Shown in pieces: positions 1 through 8,372 of a DNA stretch of 43,965 nt. Source of the stretch: DATGFK01 sp040007395 (lineage in GTDB: Bacteria > Chloroflexota > Anaerolineae > Aggregatilineales > UBA2796); assembly GCA_040007395.1 (NCBI GenBank), contig JBDTVG010000028.1, positions 1-43,965 of the forward strand. Reading direction: 5' to 3'. The notes under the pieces were generated by a model, which ran no database searches, was not told the DNA's origin, and saw only the letters and a list, made by a program, of their open reading frames with translations. A program made the translations under genes and the position numbers. Numbering within the stretch: the first letter of the stretch is position 1; each line of letters begins with the position of its first letter.

Positions 1-1
1 G

Positions 2-1249
2 CGCTTCTTCGACATGGATAACAACATCGTGTATTGGTATCACGGTATTGATGTGCATGGCAACCGCGAAACACAGGTCTTTTCCTCCGAGTTTGGCGAC
101 GACTATGATGCCGTTCCTGCCTATGAGCAAATTTATGCACTGGCAGGGCCAATTCAAACGTACCGAATCACTGGCGATCCGCGCATCCTCAAAGATGCCG
201 AACTGACCGTCGATCTATTTGATCGCTACTTTTTGGACGCGGAAAAGGGTGGCTACTTCTCGCATCTTGACCCTGTGACCCTTGACCCGCGCAGCGATAC
301 GTTGGGCGAGAATCTCGGCAAGAAGAACTGGAATTCGGTGGGCGACCACGCTCCCGCTTACCTAATCAATCTGTATTTGGCAACGGGCGACGAGCGCTAC
401 GCGAAGATGCTCGAATACACCTTTGATACCATTGCCGAGCATTTCCCGGACTATGACAACAGCCCGTTTGTGCAAGAGAAGTTCTTTGAAGATTGGTCAC
501 AAGACCAAACGCACATGTGGCAACAGAATCGCGGCGTGGTTGGTCACAATCTCAAGATCGCTTGGAATCTGATGCGTATGTACGGCCTGATGCCCAAACC
601 AGAGTATGAGGCGCTGGCACGTAAGATCGCTGAAGTGATGCCCTCTGTTGGCGCAGATCGTCAACGCGGCGGTTGGTACGATGTGATGGAACGAGTACCA
701 GCACCGGGCGAAAAACTCCACCGCTATGCCTTCCATGATCGTAAGGCATGGTGGCAGCAGGAACAGGGAATTCTAGCGTACCAAATCATGTACGGTATCT
801 TGTGCGATCCTGAATACAATCAGTTAGCTCGCGAGTCTGCTGCGTTTTATAACGCCTTCTTCCTTGATCATGACGATGGCGCTGTATATTTCAATGTACT
901 GGCAAGCGGTCTGCCTTACCTCATGGGTACCGAACGGTTAAAGGGCAGTCACTCGATGAGCGGCTATCACTCCACCGAGTTGTGCTATCTATCGCAGGTA
1001 TATTTGAACCTATTGATTACCAAGCAGCCGCTCGATCTGTACTTTAAGCCCTATCCGAACGGATTCCGTAATAACATCCTGCGCGTCGCGCCGGATATTT
1101 TGCCGCAAGGGTCAGTGAAAATTACGGAAGTCTATGTTAACGACAAACCGTATCGCTACTTTAACGCCGACGAATTGACCGTGACTTTACCCGAATCAGC
1201 GTCGCAAATACGAGTTCGGGTTCGGATAGCACCCACCCAAACCAATTGA
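2..1249 (+). CDS. AGE-family (N-acylglucosamine 2-epimerase-like) sugar epimerase/isomerase, 5' end outside window
   Basis: The reading frame is open to the window edge (Arg-Phe-Phe-Asp precede the first Met at 14), so the N-terminus is missing. The visible 411 residues have the spacing of an (alpha/alpha)6 barrel of the AGE family: aromatic-rich helices, a KAWWQQEQGIL segment near residue 245 of the kind seen in cellobiose and N-acylglucosamine 2-epimerases, and a YHSTELCYL segment near residue 320. Family members interconvert C2 epimers or isomerise free sugars in the cytosol. The substrate cannot be read from sequence. It ends 13 bp before a STAS gene and lies upstream of glgX, which suggests a link with carbohydrate or glycogen metabolism, but co-transcription is inferred only from spacing. 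An alternative is another alpha/alpha-barrel sugar enzyme. Confidence 0.7.
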   Translation, partial: RFFDMDNNIVYWYHGIDVHGNRETQVFSSEFGDDYDAVPAYEQIYALAGPIQTYRITGDPRILKDAELTVDLFDRYFLDAEKGGYFSHLDPVTLDPRSDTLGENLGKKNWNSVGDHAPAYLINLYLATGDERYAKMLEYTFDTIAEHFPDYDNSPFVQEKFFEDWSQDQTHMWQQNRGVVGHNLKIAWNLMRMYGLMPKPEYEALARKIAEVMPSVGADRQRGGWYDVMERVPAPGEKLHRYAFHDRKAWWQQEQGILAYQIMYGILCDPEYNQLARESAAFYNAFFLDHDDGAVYFNVLASGLPYLMGTERLKGSHSMSGYHSTELCYLSQVYLNLLITKQPLDLYFKPYPNGFRNNILRVAPDILPQGSVKITEVYVNDKPYRYFNADELTVTLPESASQIRVRVRIAPTQTN

Positions 1250-1262
1250 AAGAAACAACCTG

Positions 1263-1598
1263 ATGGAAGTTTATTCTGAAGAACGTGACGGGGTAGTCAT
1301 GGTGGCAATAGAAGGTGAAGTTGATGGCAGCAGTGCATCACTCTTGAAGGATAAGATTCTGCCGTTGATCACCGAGAACTGCCGAATGCTGATCGATATG
1401 AATCAAGTGAGCTTTATGTCTAGTGCTGGACTACGTATTATGCTGCTCATTTCTCGCGAGATCACCCAAACCTCAGGTGAAGTTGTGTTGGTTGGCTTGT
1501 TGCCAGAAATTCACGATGCGATGGATGCAACCGGCTTCTTGAAGTACTTTAAGCTGGCAGACAGCTTTGAAGCTGGGGTGGAGGTTCTTAGCAACTGA
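1263..1598 (+). CDS. STAS-domain anti-sigma factor antagonist (RsbV/SpoIIAA type)
   Basis: The 111-residue single-domain protein matches the usual length of RsbV/SpoIIAA antagonists. The diagnostic loop is SFMSSAGLR around residues 51-59, where the family has the phosphorylatable Ser. In the known mechanism the unphosphorylated antagonist binds the anti-sigma kinase and frees its target; the kinase phosphorylates it and a PP2C-type phosphatase resets it. All three partner classes occur within the next 5 kb. Its stop codon overlaps the glgX start (TGATG, shared base 1598), so the two are probably translationally coupled. That is an odd partner for a switch protein. Confidence 0.92.
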   Translation: MEVYSEERDGVVMVAIEGEVDGSSASLLKDKILPLITENCRMLIDMNQVSFMSSAGLRIMLLISREITQTSGEVVLVGLLPEIHDAMDATGFLKYFKLADSFEAGVEVLSN

Positions 1599-3715
1599 TG
1601 CCAGATACACGCATTGATACCTACCCAACGCACGAATATCAGGGTTATAAACTGCGCGCAGGAAAACCACAACCGTTCGGGGCGACTCTCGTCCCGGGCG
1701 GTGTCAATTTTTCGGTATTTTCCAGCCACGCGACTTCTTGTACATTGGTTTTGTTTGAAAAACATGCACCAGAACCAATAGCAGAGATCCCCTTCTATAA
1801 TGAATTTCGGATCGGCAATGTCTATGCCATGACAGTATTCGATCTACCGTATGAAAATATCGAATATGGCTTTCGTTTTGACGGCCCTTGGAACCCACAG
1901 CAGGGGCATTGGTTCGACAAAACGAAAATCCTGATGGACCCTTATGCCAAAGTGATTGGCGGACGTGATGTCTGGGGTCAAACGCCGGACTGGAACAATA
2001 TCTATCATCATCGTGCGCGGCTGATCGTGGATGATTACGATTGGGAGAATGACCAACCACTCGAAATTCCGATGGAAGACATGGTTATTTACGAGATGCA
2101 TGTGCGTGGCTTCACCCGCCAGCCCTCGTCCAATGTACATAATCCCGGCACTTTTAACGGGCTGCGTGAGAAGATTCCCTATCTCAAAGAACTCGGCATT
2201 AACTGCGTTGAGCTGATGCCAATCTACGAGTTCGATGAATTCGAGAACAGCCGTAAACACCCAGACACAGGCGAGCTTCTGCTGAACTTCTGGGGATACA
2301 GCACAGTGGGCTTCTTTGCGCCCAAAGCTGGGTTCGCGGCAACTGGCAAGTTCGGGATGCAGGCCGACGAATTAAAAACGCTCATCAAAGAGCTTCACGC
2401 CAATGGGATTGAGGTGATGCTGGATGTAGTGTTCAACCACACTGCCGAGGGCAATGAGCATGGGCCGTATATTTCATTCCGAGGGATTGATAACAAGGTT
2501 TACTACATTCTCACGCCCGAAGGGTATTACTACAACTTCAGCGGCACAGGGAATACGCTGAACTGTAACAATCCGATTGTGCGTGGCATTGTGCTAGACT
2601 GCCTGCGCTACTGGACGGCTGAATACCACATTGATGGCTTCCGCTTCGATCTCGCCTCTATCCTTGGGCGCGATCAAAACGGCGCACCACTCCCGAACCC
2701 GCCGCTGTTGGAGCAACTTGCCTTCGATCCTATCCTTGCCAAAGTCAAACTGATCGCTGAAGCGTGGGACGCTGGCGGGCTGTATCAGGTCGGCTCGTTT
2801 CCGGCCTACGGTCGCTGGGCTGAATGGAATGGTCGATACCGTGATACGGTGCGACGCTGGCTCAAAGGTGACGATGATTTAGTCATAGAATTAGCGCAGC
2901 GGATTATGGGTTCCCCAGATATGTATGCTGCTCGTGGCCCAATTGCCTCCATCAACTTCATCACCTGCCACGATGGGTTTACCTTGATGGATTTGTTTTC
3001 TTACAACAATAAAAACAATTGGGCGAACGGCGAAAACAATAATGACGGCAACAGTGACAATGATAGTTGGAATTGTGGCTGGGAAGGGGAGAGCAGCGAT
3101 CCGAATGTGAACTCACTTCGCCAGCGCCAGATCAAGAATGCGGTTGCACTCCTGATGGTAAGCCAAGGTGTGCCGATGATTCTGATGGGCGATGAAGCCG
3201 GACGTACCCAGTGGGGCAACAATAACACCTACTGCCATGATAACGAACTCGGGTGGTTTGATTGGACGTTGGTTGAAAAGAACGCAGATCTAGTGCAATT
3301 TTTCCAGCACATCATCAATTTCCGGCGTTCGCATCCTGTGTTGCGTAACCGTTTCCACCTGAGCCAGCGCGATTATGTCGGCAGCGGCTACCCCGATATT
3401 TCGTGGCACGGCACTGAGGCAGGGCAACCCGACTGGTCAGAGGCTGCTCGTGCACTTGCCTTCATGTTATGCGGTAAGCACGCCCGAGGCGGCAAAGTAC
3501 ACGACGATTACATCTACGTTGCCATGAACTCCTACTGGGATGCACTCTGGTTCCATCCACCGCAATTGCCGTCAGGCATGAAGTGGCATATTGCCGTGAA
3601 CACCATGATGACCAGCGGACAGGATATATATCCTGTGGGAAGCGAACCAGTGCTTGAAGTGCAAGATGCGATTATGCTAGGCAATCGTTCAACCGTGATT
3701 TTAGTGGGGCGCTAG
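1598..3715 (+). CDS. glgX: Glycogen debranching enzyme (GlgX/isoamylase type, GH13)
   Basis: The 705-residue protein has the normal GlgX length. An N-terminal CBM48-like beta domain (about residues 20-130) precedes a GH13 barrel. Barrel motifs in order are DVVFNHTAEG near residue 276, GFRFDLASIL with the nucleophile Asp near 351, LIAEAWDAGG with the acid/base Glu near 388, and ITCHDGFTLMDL with the transition-state Asp near 463. The enzyme hydrolyses alpha-1,6 branches of glycogen or limit dextrin in the cytosol. The ATG overlaps the stop of the preceding STAS gene, and a second STAS gene follows 54 bp after its stop, so a metabolic gene is embedded in a regulatory operon. Family assignment is firm; isoamylase (TreX) activity is the nearest alternative. 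Confidence 0.95.
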   Translation: MPDTRIDTYPTHEYQGYKLRAGKPQPFGATLVPGGVNFSVFSSHATSCTLVLFEKHAPEPIAEIPFYNEFRIGNVYAMTVFDLPYENIEYGFRFDGPWNPQQGHWFDKTKILMDPYAKVIGGRDVWGQTPDWNNIYHHRARLIVDDYDWENDQPLEIPMEDMVIYEMHVRGFTRQPSSNVHNPGTFNGLREKIPYLKELGINCVELMPIYEFDEFENSRKHPDTGELLLNFWGYSTVGFFAPKAGFAATGKFGMQADELKTLIKELHANGIEVMLDVVFNHTAEGNEHGPYISFRGIDNKVYYILTPEGYYYNFSGTGNTLNCNNPIVRGIVLDCLRYWTAEYHIDGFRFDLASILGRDQNGAPLPNPPLLEQLAFDPILAKVKLIAEAWDAGGLYQVGSFPAYGRWAEWNGRYRDTVRRWLKGDDDLVIELAQRIMGSPDMYAARGPIASINFITCHDGFTLMDLFSYNNKNNWANGENNNDGNSDNDSWNCGWEGESSDPNVNSLRQRQIKNAVALLMVSQGVPMILMGDEAGRTQWGNNNTYCHDNELGWFDWTLVEKNADLVQFFQHIINFRRSHPVLRNRFHLSQRDYVGSGYPDISWHGTEAGQPDWSEAARALAFMLCGKHARGGKVHDDYIYVAMNSYWDALWFHPPQLPSGMKWHIAVNTMMTSGQDIYPVGSEPVLEVQDAIMLGNRSTVILVGR

Positions 3716-3769
3716 CGTACAAAAACGTCTAGCGACACAAACCTAACCGTATGTATCAGGAGTATTAAA

Positions 3770-4105
3770 ATGGCATTTGAAGCAACACTGGAGATTGTCA
3801 ACCAGATCGCCAAGATTACCTTAACGGGTGAGTTGGATGCGACCGTAGCTGCCCAGTTCCGGCAAAAGATCGAAGAAGCAGTAGCCCAACAAGCAAAGGC
3901 GATTGTGCTCATGGTCAGTGGCCTCGATTATATGTCGAGTGCTGGCCTTCGTGTACTAGTCTTTGCCAAGCAGAAGATCGGGCGAGGGGTCGATATTTTC
4001 ATCGTCGGCGCACAGGAACAAATCACTGAGCCGATTAATCAAACGGGCTTGCAAAACAGCTTGAATTTTCTCGACACCTACGATGCAGCCGTGATCGAAA
4101 AGTAA
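3770..4105 (+). CDS. STAS-domain anti-sigma factor antagonist, second copy
   Basis: A 111-residue protein with the antagonist signature DYMSSAGLRVLVFA around residues 50-63; the Ser in the MSSAGLR loop is the expected phosphorylation site. A good Shine-Dalgarno sequence (AGGAG, seven bases upstream) supports the ATG at 3770. It has the same length as the STAS protein at 1263-1598 but differs clearly in sequence, so the two are not a recent duplication and may serve different kinase partners. It is followed by a hairpin at 4131-4154 and then by the HATPase gene. Confidence 0.92.
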   Translation: MAFEATLEIVNQIAKITLTGELDATVAAQFRQKIEEAVAQQAKAIVLMVSGLDYMSSAGLRVLVFAKQKIGRGVDIFIVGAQEQITEPINQTGLQNSLNFLDTYDAAVIEK

Positions 4106-4130
4106 TCAGAACGAGCGGATCAGTAGCAGA

Positions 4131-4154
4131 CAAGGGGGTAACAACGCCCCCTTG
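4131..4154 (+). terminator. Hairpin between the second STAS gene and the HATPase gene
   Basis: CAAGGGGG at 4131-4138 and CCCCCTTG at 4147-4154 form a perfect 8-bp GC-rich stem with an 8-nt loop. No clear T-run follows directly (a short CTTTT comes about 20 bp later), so it may be an attenuator or processing site that separates the expression of the two halves of the cluster. This is inference from the fold alone. Confidence 0.5.
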
Positions 4155-4228
4155 TGGCTTAACAGGTCGTGTCGCTTTTAAGAATTCCGTGAATTTTGTT
4201 GCAAGCATAACCTTACTGAGATACATTT

Positions 4229-4687
4229 ATGAATAGTCAACCTGTCGCCTCAATCGAAATCAGTGGTGATCCTAACAAACTAAGCGATTCTCTGAGCACT
4301 ATCCGAAGCTACGTAATGACTGCATCGCAAGCCGCTAGCCTTGACAAACAAGCAGCCAACCGCTTGCGTCTCGCCATCGACGAAGTGGCAACCAATATTA
4401 TTAACTATGGATATGGTCGTGCCGGATTGCAAGGCATCGTTAAACTCAGTACCCTCATCGATACTGACAAACTTATCCTAACCCTAGAAGATACCGCTGT
4501 TGCATTCAATCCACATCAGCACCAGTTGCCAACCAATTTTGATGCTCCACCTGACGAACGTCCAATTGGTGGGCTGGGCGTATTCCTAGCAATGAAAAAT
4601 GTAGATGCGTGGGATTATGAATATCTTAATAATTCCAATATTAATCGTTTCACAATGAAACGGCCTAGTGGAGCATCCTCCCAATGA
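4229..4687 (+). CDS. RsbW-type anti-sigma regulatory kinase (HATPase_c)
   Basis: The 152-residue protein has the GHKL ATPase N-box in RLAIDEVATNIINYGYG (about residues 47-63), with Glu and Asn in their expected places, and the G-box region RPIGGLGVFLAMKNVD (about 111-126). Length and motifs match RsbW/SpoIIAB/BtrW proteins, which phosphorylate STAS antagonists and sequester a sigma factor or another target. It lies between two STAS genes and a phosphatase gene, which completes a partner-switching set. Its last codon overlaps the next start (ATGA). No sigma factor gene is visible, so the output target is unknown. Confidence 0.9.
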   Translation: MNSQPVASIEISGDPNKLSDSLSTIRSYVMTASQAASLDKQAANRLRLAIDEVATNIINYGYGRAGLQGIVKLSTLIDTDKLILTLEDTAVAFNPHQHQLPTNFDAPPDERPIGGLGVFLAMKNVDAWDYEYLNNSNINRFTMKRPSGASSQ

Positions 4688-6699
4688 ATGATTCGTCCAA
4701 GGGTTCACCAATTGTCAGTATGTCAGGGACGGGGTTTTTCAAGTTATCGGAATTGATGAAAAGAAAATCCCCAACAGAGCCACATCTACTGATTGTCGAT
4801 GACTCGGAAAAAAACCGCAATGAGTTAGTCCATCACCTCAGTGGACAAGGCTATAAGCTGACTGTTGTCGAGGACGGTCAGGCCGCGTTGGATATTCTGC
4901 CGACGAAAACCTTCGACCTTGTGCTGCTAGCGATCAATATTCCTAAGGTAAGCGGCTACGATGTCCTGACCTATATGAAATCATCGCCTGACTTACAGCA
5001 AATTCCTGTCCTGATGATTTCCTCTGTGGCTAATAGTGAGTCTATTGTACGCTGTATCGAATTGGGGGCGGATGACTATATCCGCGAACCCTATAATGCT
5101 CAGTTATTGGATACACGCATTAAGAGCAGTATCCACAAATATCACATTCAGGAAGAGCGTGTTCGCCAATTGCGCGAAGTTTCTGAGCGCATCAACCGAG
5201 TGATCGCCCCTGATGACAACGACGTATCTTCCAGTGGTACCAATATCGAAGCCTTTTTGCAACGCACCTTGACCGAAATCAAATCGATGCATAATGCTGA
5301 TGCTGGCACAGTTTATATCCGTGAACAGGATATATTGCGCTTTGCCGTTGTCTTAACAGACTCACTGGGAATCGCATTAGGCGGCAAGTCTGGCAATCCT
5401 ATTACCTTTCCACCACTCCAATTGTATGATCGGGAAACCAAGCAGCCCAACCACAGCAACGTCGCTTCCTACGTCGCCTTGAGTGGCGAGGTTATCAGCA
5501 TTCCGAATATTTACGCGGTTGAGAATTTCGATTTTTCAGCGGCGCGAGCCTTCGACGAGCGCAACAATTATCAAACTGTGTCTTGTCTTGCCGTGCCACT
5601 TAAGAACCATAAACAGGAAGTTATCGGCGTACTGCAACTCCTCAATGCCCATGATGCACATGGTCACATTATTCCATTCGATCCCGCCAAGCTGGTTGTG
5701 ACCGAGCTGTTGTGTTCGCATGTCGCTACCATGCTGTCCAATTATCTGTTGATCCAACAGCAGCTCATGATGACCAAAATCGAAAGCGATATTCGCATCG
5801 GGCGGGATATTCAAAGGGCGTTTCTGCCTACGACCTATCCCAATGTTCCGGGATGGGAAATTTGCACGCACCTGCAAGCAGCGCGGGAAGTCGCTGGGGA
5901 TTTCTACGATGTCTTCAAAATGTCGGGGGATCGCATCGCCCTGATAATTGGTGATGTTTGTGACAAGGGCGTAGGGGCTGCGTTGTTCATGTCCCTCATT
6001 CGTAGTTTTCTCCGCGCCTTTGCCATGCAGAATTACAAGGTCGATTGGTCGAATATGTTGGACACCCATCAAATTTCGGTTCGCAAATTGAGAAATATGT
6101 CCGCAAAGAAGATGATGCCTTCGGCTGGCATGAATTCATTGGAAAATGCGATAAAACTGACCAATAACTATGTTGCTGTTAATCATGCGGAACTCAGTAT
6201 GTTTGCGACGACATTCTTTGGTGTCCTTGACCCAGAGAAAGGGTTATTGACCTATATCAATGGCGGACACTGCCCACCTATGATTATTGATGCAAACGGC
6301 AATGTGAAGGAACGTCTACAGCCAACCGGTCCCGCCGTCGGGATGTTCGCTGATGCCGAGTTCGCAATTGACGTGGTTGCGTTGGAACCTGGTGATACGC
6401 TGTTTGCCTTCACCGATGGTGTCACGGATGCGCGCAATCCCGCTGGAAAAATGTTCAAAGAAGCGGGCATTATGGGGCTTTTGCAACCACCATTTTCTTC
6501 TGCCAACGAATTGCTGAATCGAGCGGAAAATGAGTTGCGTAACTTCATGGGTGATGCGGTTCAGTTTGATGATATTACGATGTTAGGAATCACACGTAAA
6601 ATTGAACCCAATCGACAACCTGCTTCAGGAAATCAAGAGCTCAACGACCTCGCCGCAGCGGCGAGCCGATATAGGTACTGTGCTATCAATTTTGGGTGA
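4684..6699 (+). CDS. RsbU-type SpoIIE/PP2C phosphatase with degenerate receiver and GAF domain
   Basis: The 671-residue protein has a receiver-like domain (about residues 33-150), a GAF domain (about 185-350) and a SpoIIE PP2C phosphatase domain (about 385-637). Metal-binding motifs are clear: AGDFYDVF, IGDVCDKGVGAALF, FTDGVTDARN and FDDITML. The phosphatase should dephosphorylate the STAS proteins. The receiver keeps the acidic pair (IVDD) but has Ala83 in DLVLLAINIP where the phospho-acceptor Asp belongs, and Glu135 in IREPYN where the conserved Lys belongs, so it probably is not phosphorylated normally. The start overlaps the HATPase stop (ATGA). The last 34 residues after ITRK are read through the start of the next gene and do not look like a family domain. 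Confidence 0.9.
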   Translation: MNDSSKGSPIVSMSGTGFFKLSELMKRKSPTEPHLLIVDDSEKNRNELVHHLSGQGYKLTVVEDGQAALDILPTKTFDLVLLAINIPKVSGYDVLTYMKSSPDLQQIPVLMISSVANSESIVRCIELGADDYIREPYNAQLLDTRIKSSIHKYHIQEERVRQLREVSERINRVIAPDDNDVSSSGTNIEAFLQRTLTEIKSMHNADAGTVYIREQDILRFAVVLTDSLGIALGGKSGNPITFPPLQLYDRETKQPNHSNVASYVALSGEVISIPNIYAVENFDFSAARAFDERNNYQTVSCLAVPLKNHKQEVIGVLQLLNAHDAHGHIIPFDPAKLVVTELLCSHVATMLSNYLLIQQQLMMTKIESDIRIGRDIQRAFLPTTYPNVPGWEICTHLQAAREVAGDFYDVFKMSGDRIALIIGDVCDKGVGAALFMSLIRSFLRAFAMQNYKVDWSNMLDTHQISVRKLRNMSAKKMMPSAGMNSLENAIKLTNNYVAVNHAELSMFATTFFGVLDPEKGLLTYINGGHCPPMIIDANGNVKERLQPTGPAVGMFADAEFAIDVVALEPGDTLFAFTDGVTDARNPAGKMFKEAGIMGLLQPPFSSANELLNRAENELRNFMGDAVQFDDITMLGITRKIEPNRQPASGNQELNDLAAAASRYRYCAINFG

Positions 6700-7465
6700 T
6701 CCGCGCCCCGGTGTTGGCTTGGGCGCGGATGGGCTGGGGCTACCAGATATTCTCTGGTGCAGCGTTGATAGTGGTCTGGGCAACGGGACAGCGAGTACGC
6801 TCTCTCCTTTCAGCATTGCCCAATATCCTATTACTCACACCCAATTCAAGGCGTTCTTCGATGCCTCGGATGGGTATCAGGACGACAAGTGGTGGAATGG
6901 GCTAGGGTTTGGCAAACAACTCTGGAAAAACACTGCGGAAGCGCTCAATGCCCCTGCTGATAATATCGCATGGGTTAATGCCATGGCATTTTGCCGTTGG
7001 CTGAATTCTAAAAGTGAGATGACTGCTTCGGTAGACACTTCATTGCCAATCCGCCGAGACAATTACGAAATACGGTTGCCAACCGAATCCGAATGGATGC
7101 TGGCAGCAACCGGAAATTGTGCTGACTATGAATATCCTTGGGGGGCGAACTGGATTAGCACCTGTGCAAATTCTAGGGAAACAGCCCTACAAAGATCCAT
7201 TTCAGTCGGACTATTTCCCGATGGAGCTGCCCCATGTGGTGCATTAGATATGGTGGGCAACACATGGGAATGGTGTTTGAATGATCCTGAAAACGCCCCT
7301 CAACTTGATGCTAGTGGGACTGAACGTCGCCTATTGTGCGGTGGATCATATCTTGATGCGCCGAATAATCTGCAATGCAGTTCACGATTAAGGCAACATA
7401 CCATAAGCCGCAATAACATCAGCAGTTTCAGAATTGCTTATGCTGTGTCGCTACCTGTGGCGTAG
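6602..7465 (+). CDS. SUMF1/FGE-fold protein lacking the catalytic cysteines
   Basis: The frame opens with TTG at 6602 and overlaps the phosphatase gene by 98 bp. The segment RRADIGTVLSILGDPRPGVG (about residues 21-40) is the lead-in often found before SUMF1 (formylglycine-generating-enzyme-like) domains in Chloroflexota and related bacteria. The fold follows: YPITHTQFKAF, NAMAFCRWLN, RLPTESEWMLAA, YPWG, DMVGNTWEWC and CGGSYLD. In true formylglycine-generating enzymes two cysteines follow GGSY; here those positions read Asp and Leu, with only one Cys further on (LQCSSR). It is therefore probably a binding or otherwise repurposed domain. The conserved lead-in lies inside the overlap, so the overlap is real or marks an ancestral fusion with the phosphatase. 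Confidence 0.85.
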   Translation: MNPIDNLLQEIKSSTTSPQRRADIGTVLSILGDPRPGVGLGADGLGLPDILWCSVDSGLGNGTASTLSPFSIAQYPITHTQFKAFFDASDGYQDDKWWNGLGFGKQLWKNTAEALNAPADNIAWVNAMAFCRWLNSKSEMTASVDTSLPIRRDNYEIRLPTESEWMLAATGNCADYEYPWGANWISTCANSRETALQRSISVGLFPDGAAPCGALDMVGNTWEWCLNDPENAPQLDASGTERRLLCGGSYLDAPNNLQCSSRLRQHTISRNNISSFRIAYAVSLPVA

Positions 7466-7491
7466 CAGCAACCCTCAGACGCATAAACTGA

Positions 7492-8349
7492 TCATACGTT
7501 TACGGTGTACTGCGCCCAGTCTTTCTCAAACCTAAACACTTCTTTGGCGGGTGGTAAAGGCGCTTGCGTTTCCAGCCAGCGCACTGGCTCACTGCTAACA
7601 TTCGCAAAACGATGTAGGCAGCCGACACCTGTCCAGACGACGCTGCCCGGCCCCAACCGATAGACCTGCCCATCGCATTCGGTTTCTACTTCGCCGCTTA
7701 AGATTAAGTACGATTCTTCAAAAGTATGATCGTGCAGATCAATCTTTGCGCCTGCCATATATTGGATGTGAAACAACGATTGGTGGATCGCGCCAAAAGA
7801 ACGATCCACAAACATCTTGATCGCGACTCCCGTTGTGGGGTTGAACCCTTCCATTTCCGATGGCGCACCCGGACGCGGCAACTGCGCCTCATCAAAGTGA
7901 CCAAGGATATTAGTCGCAGCTTTGGCGGAGTCTCGCGGGGCGGCATAGTAAGGAACCTCACCCCCGACGAAAAATGTATCCCGACCATAATCGGCGGGAC
8001 GCGGCTGTGGTGATTGCATTTCCAGCCAGCGGACAGGTTGGTTGCCTGTGAAGCGCCAACCATGCTTCACGCCAGTGCTGATCAAGCCGAAATCGCCGGG
8101 TTTTAGGGTATAGGCTTCGTCACCGATTAAGGCGATAACATTGCCTTCTAGGATATAGAAGGTTTCCTCAAAGGAGTGGATGTGTGGCTCAATGACACCG
8201 GACTCTTCCAGATAGCAAATGCCTGTGCCCATATGCACTGAACCCACATTGTGATCCACATAGGCCACTCGCCGGAATCCGGTGCTATGGCTCTGGTAAA
8301 CCTCTGGGGTTTGTGCCGTAGCATCATCGATCTTTGAAACAGAGTGCAT
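7492..8349 (-). CDS. Bicupin protein, probable metal-dependent enzyme
   Basis: The 285-residue protein has two cupin domains in tandem (about residues 40-125 and 180-270). The first shows EPHIHSFEETFYILEG and a later KHGW, the second DLHDHTFEESYLILSGE and a later LHRF, so each half has the HxH, Glu and distal His set used to bind Fe, Mn or Ni. Bicupins of this size include ureidoglycine aminohydrolase-like and dioxygenase-like enzymes, but I cannot assign an activity. It is the last gene of the minus-strand operon, 23 bp downstream of the E2 gene, and is likely co-transcribed with it. Confidence 0.82.
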   Translation of the reverse strand: MHSVSKIDDATAQTPEVYQSHSTGFRRVAYVDHNVGSVHMGTGICYLEESGVIEPHIHSFEETFYILEGNVIALIGDEAYTLKPGDFGLISTGVKHGWRFTGNQPVRWLEMQSPQPRPADYGRDTFFVGGEVPYYAAPRDSAKAATNILGHFDEAQLPRPGAPSEMEGFNPTTGVAIKMFVDRSFGAIHQSLFHIQYMAGAKIDLHDHTFEESYLILSGEVETECDGQVYRLGPGSVVWTGVGCLHRFANVSSEPVRWLETQAPLPPAKEVFRFEKDWAQYTVNV

Positions 8350-8372
8350 GTTCGCCTCGCTTCTACCCTATA

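Noticed and set aside
6602..7465. Formylglycine-generating enzyme for sulfatase maturation
   Set aside because: The two catalytic cysteines are missing and no sulfatase gene is in the window.
7492..8349. Calling the bicupin ureidoglycine aminohydrolase (allE) or a cupin DMSP lyase
   Set aside because: Two complete metal sites are visible but nothing beyond the general cupin pattern supports a specific reaction; no allantoin genes are nearby.
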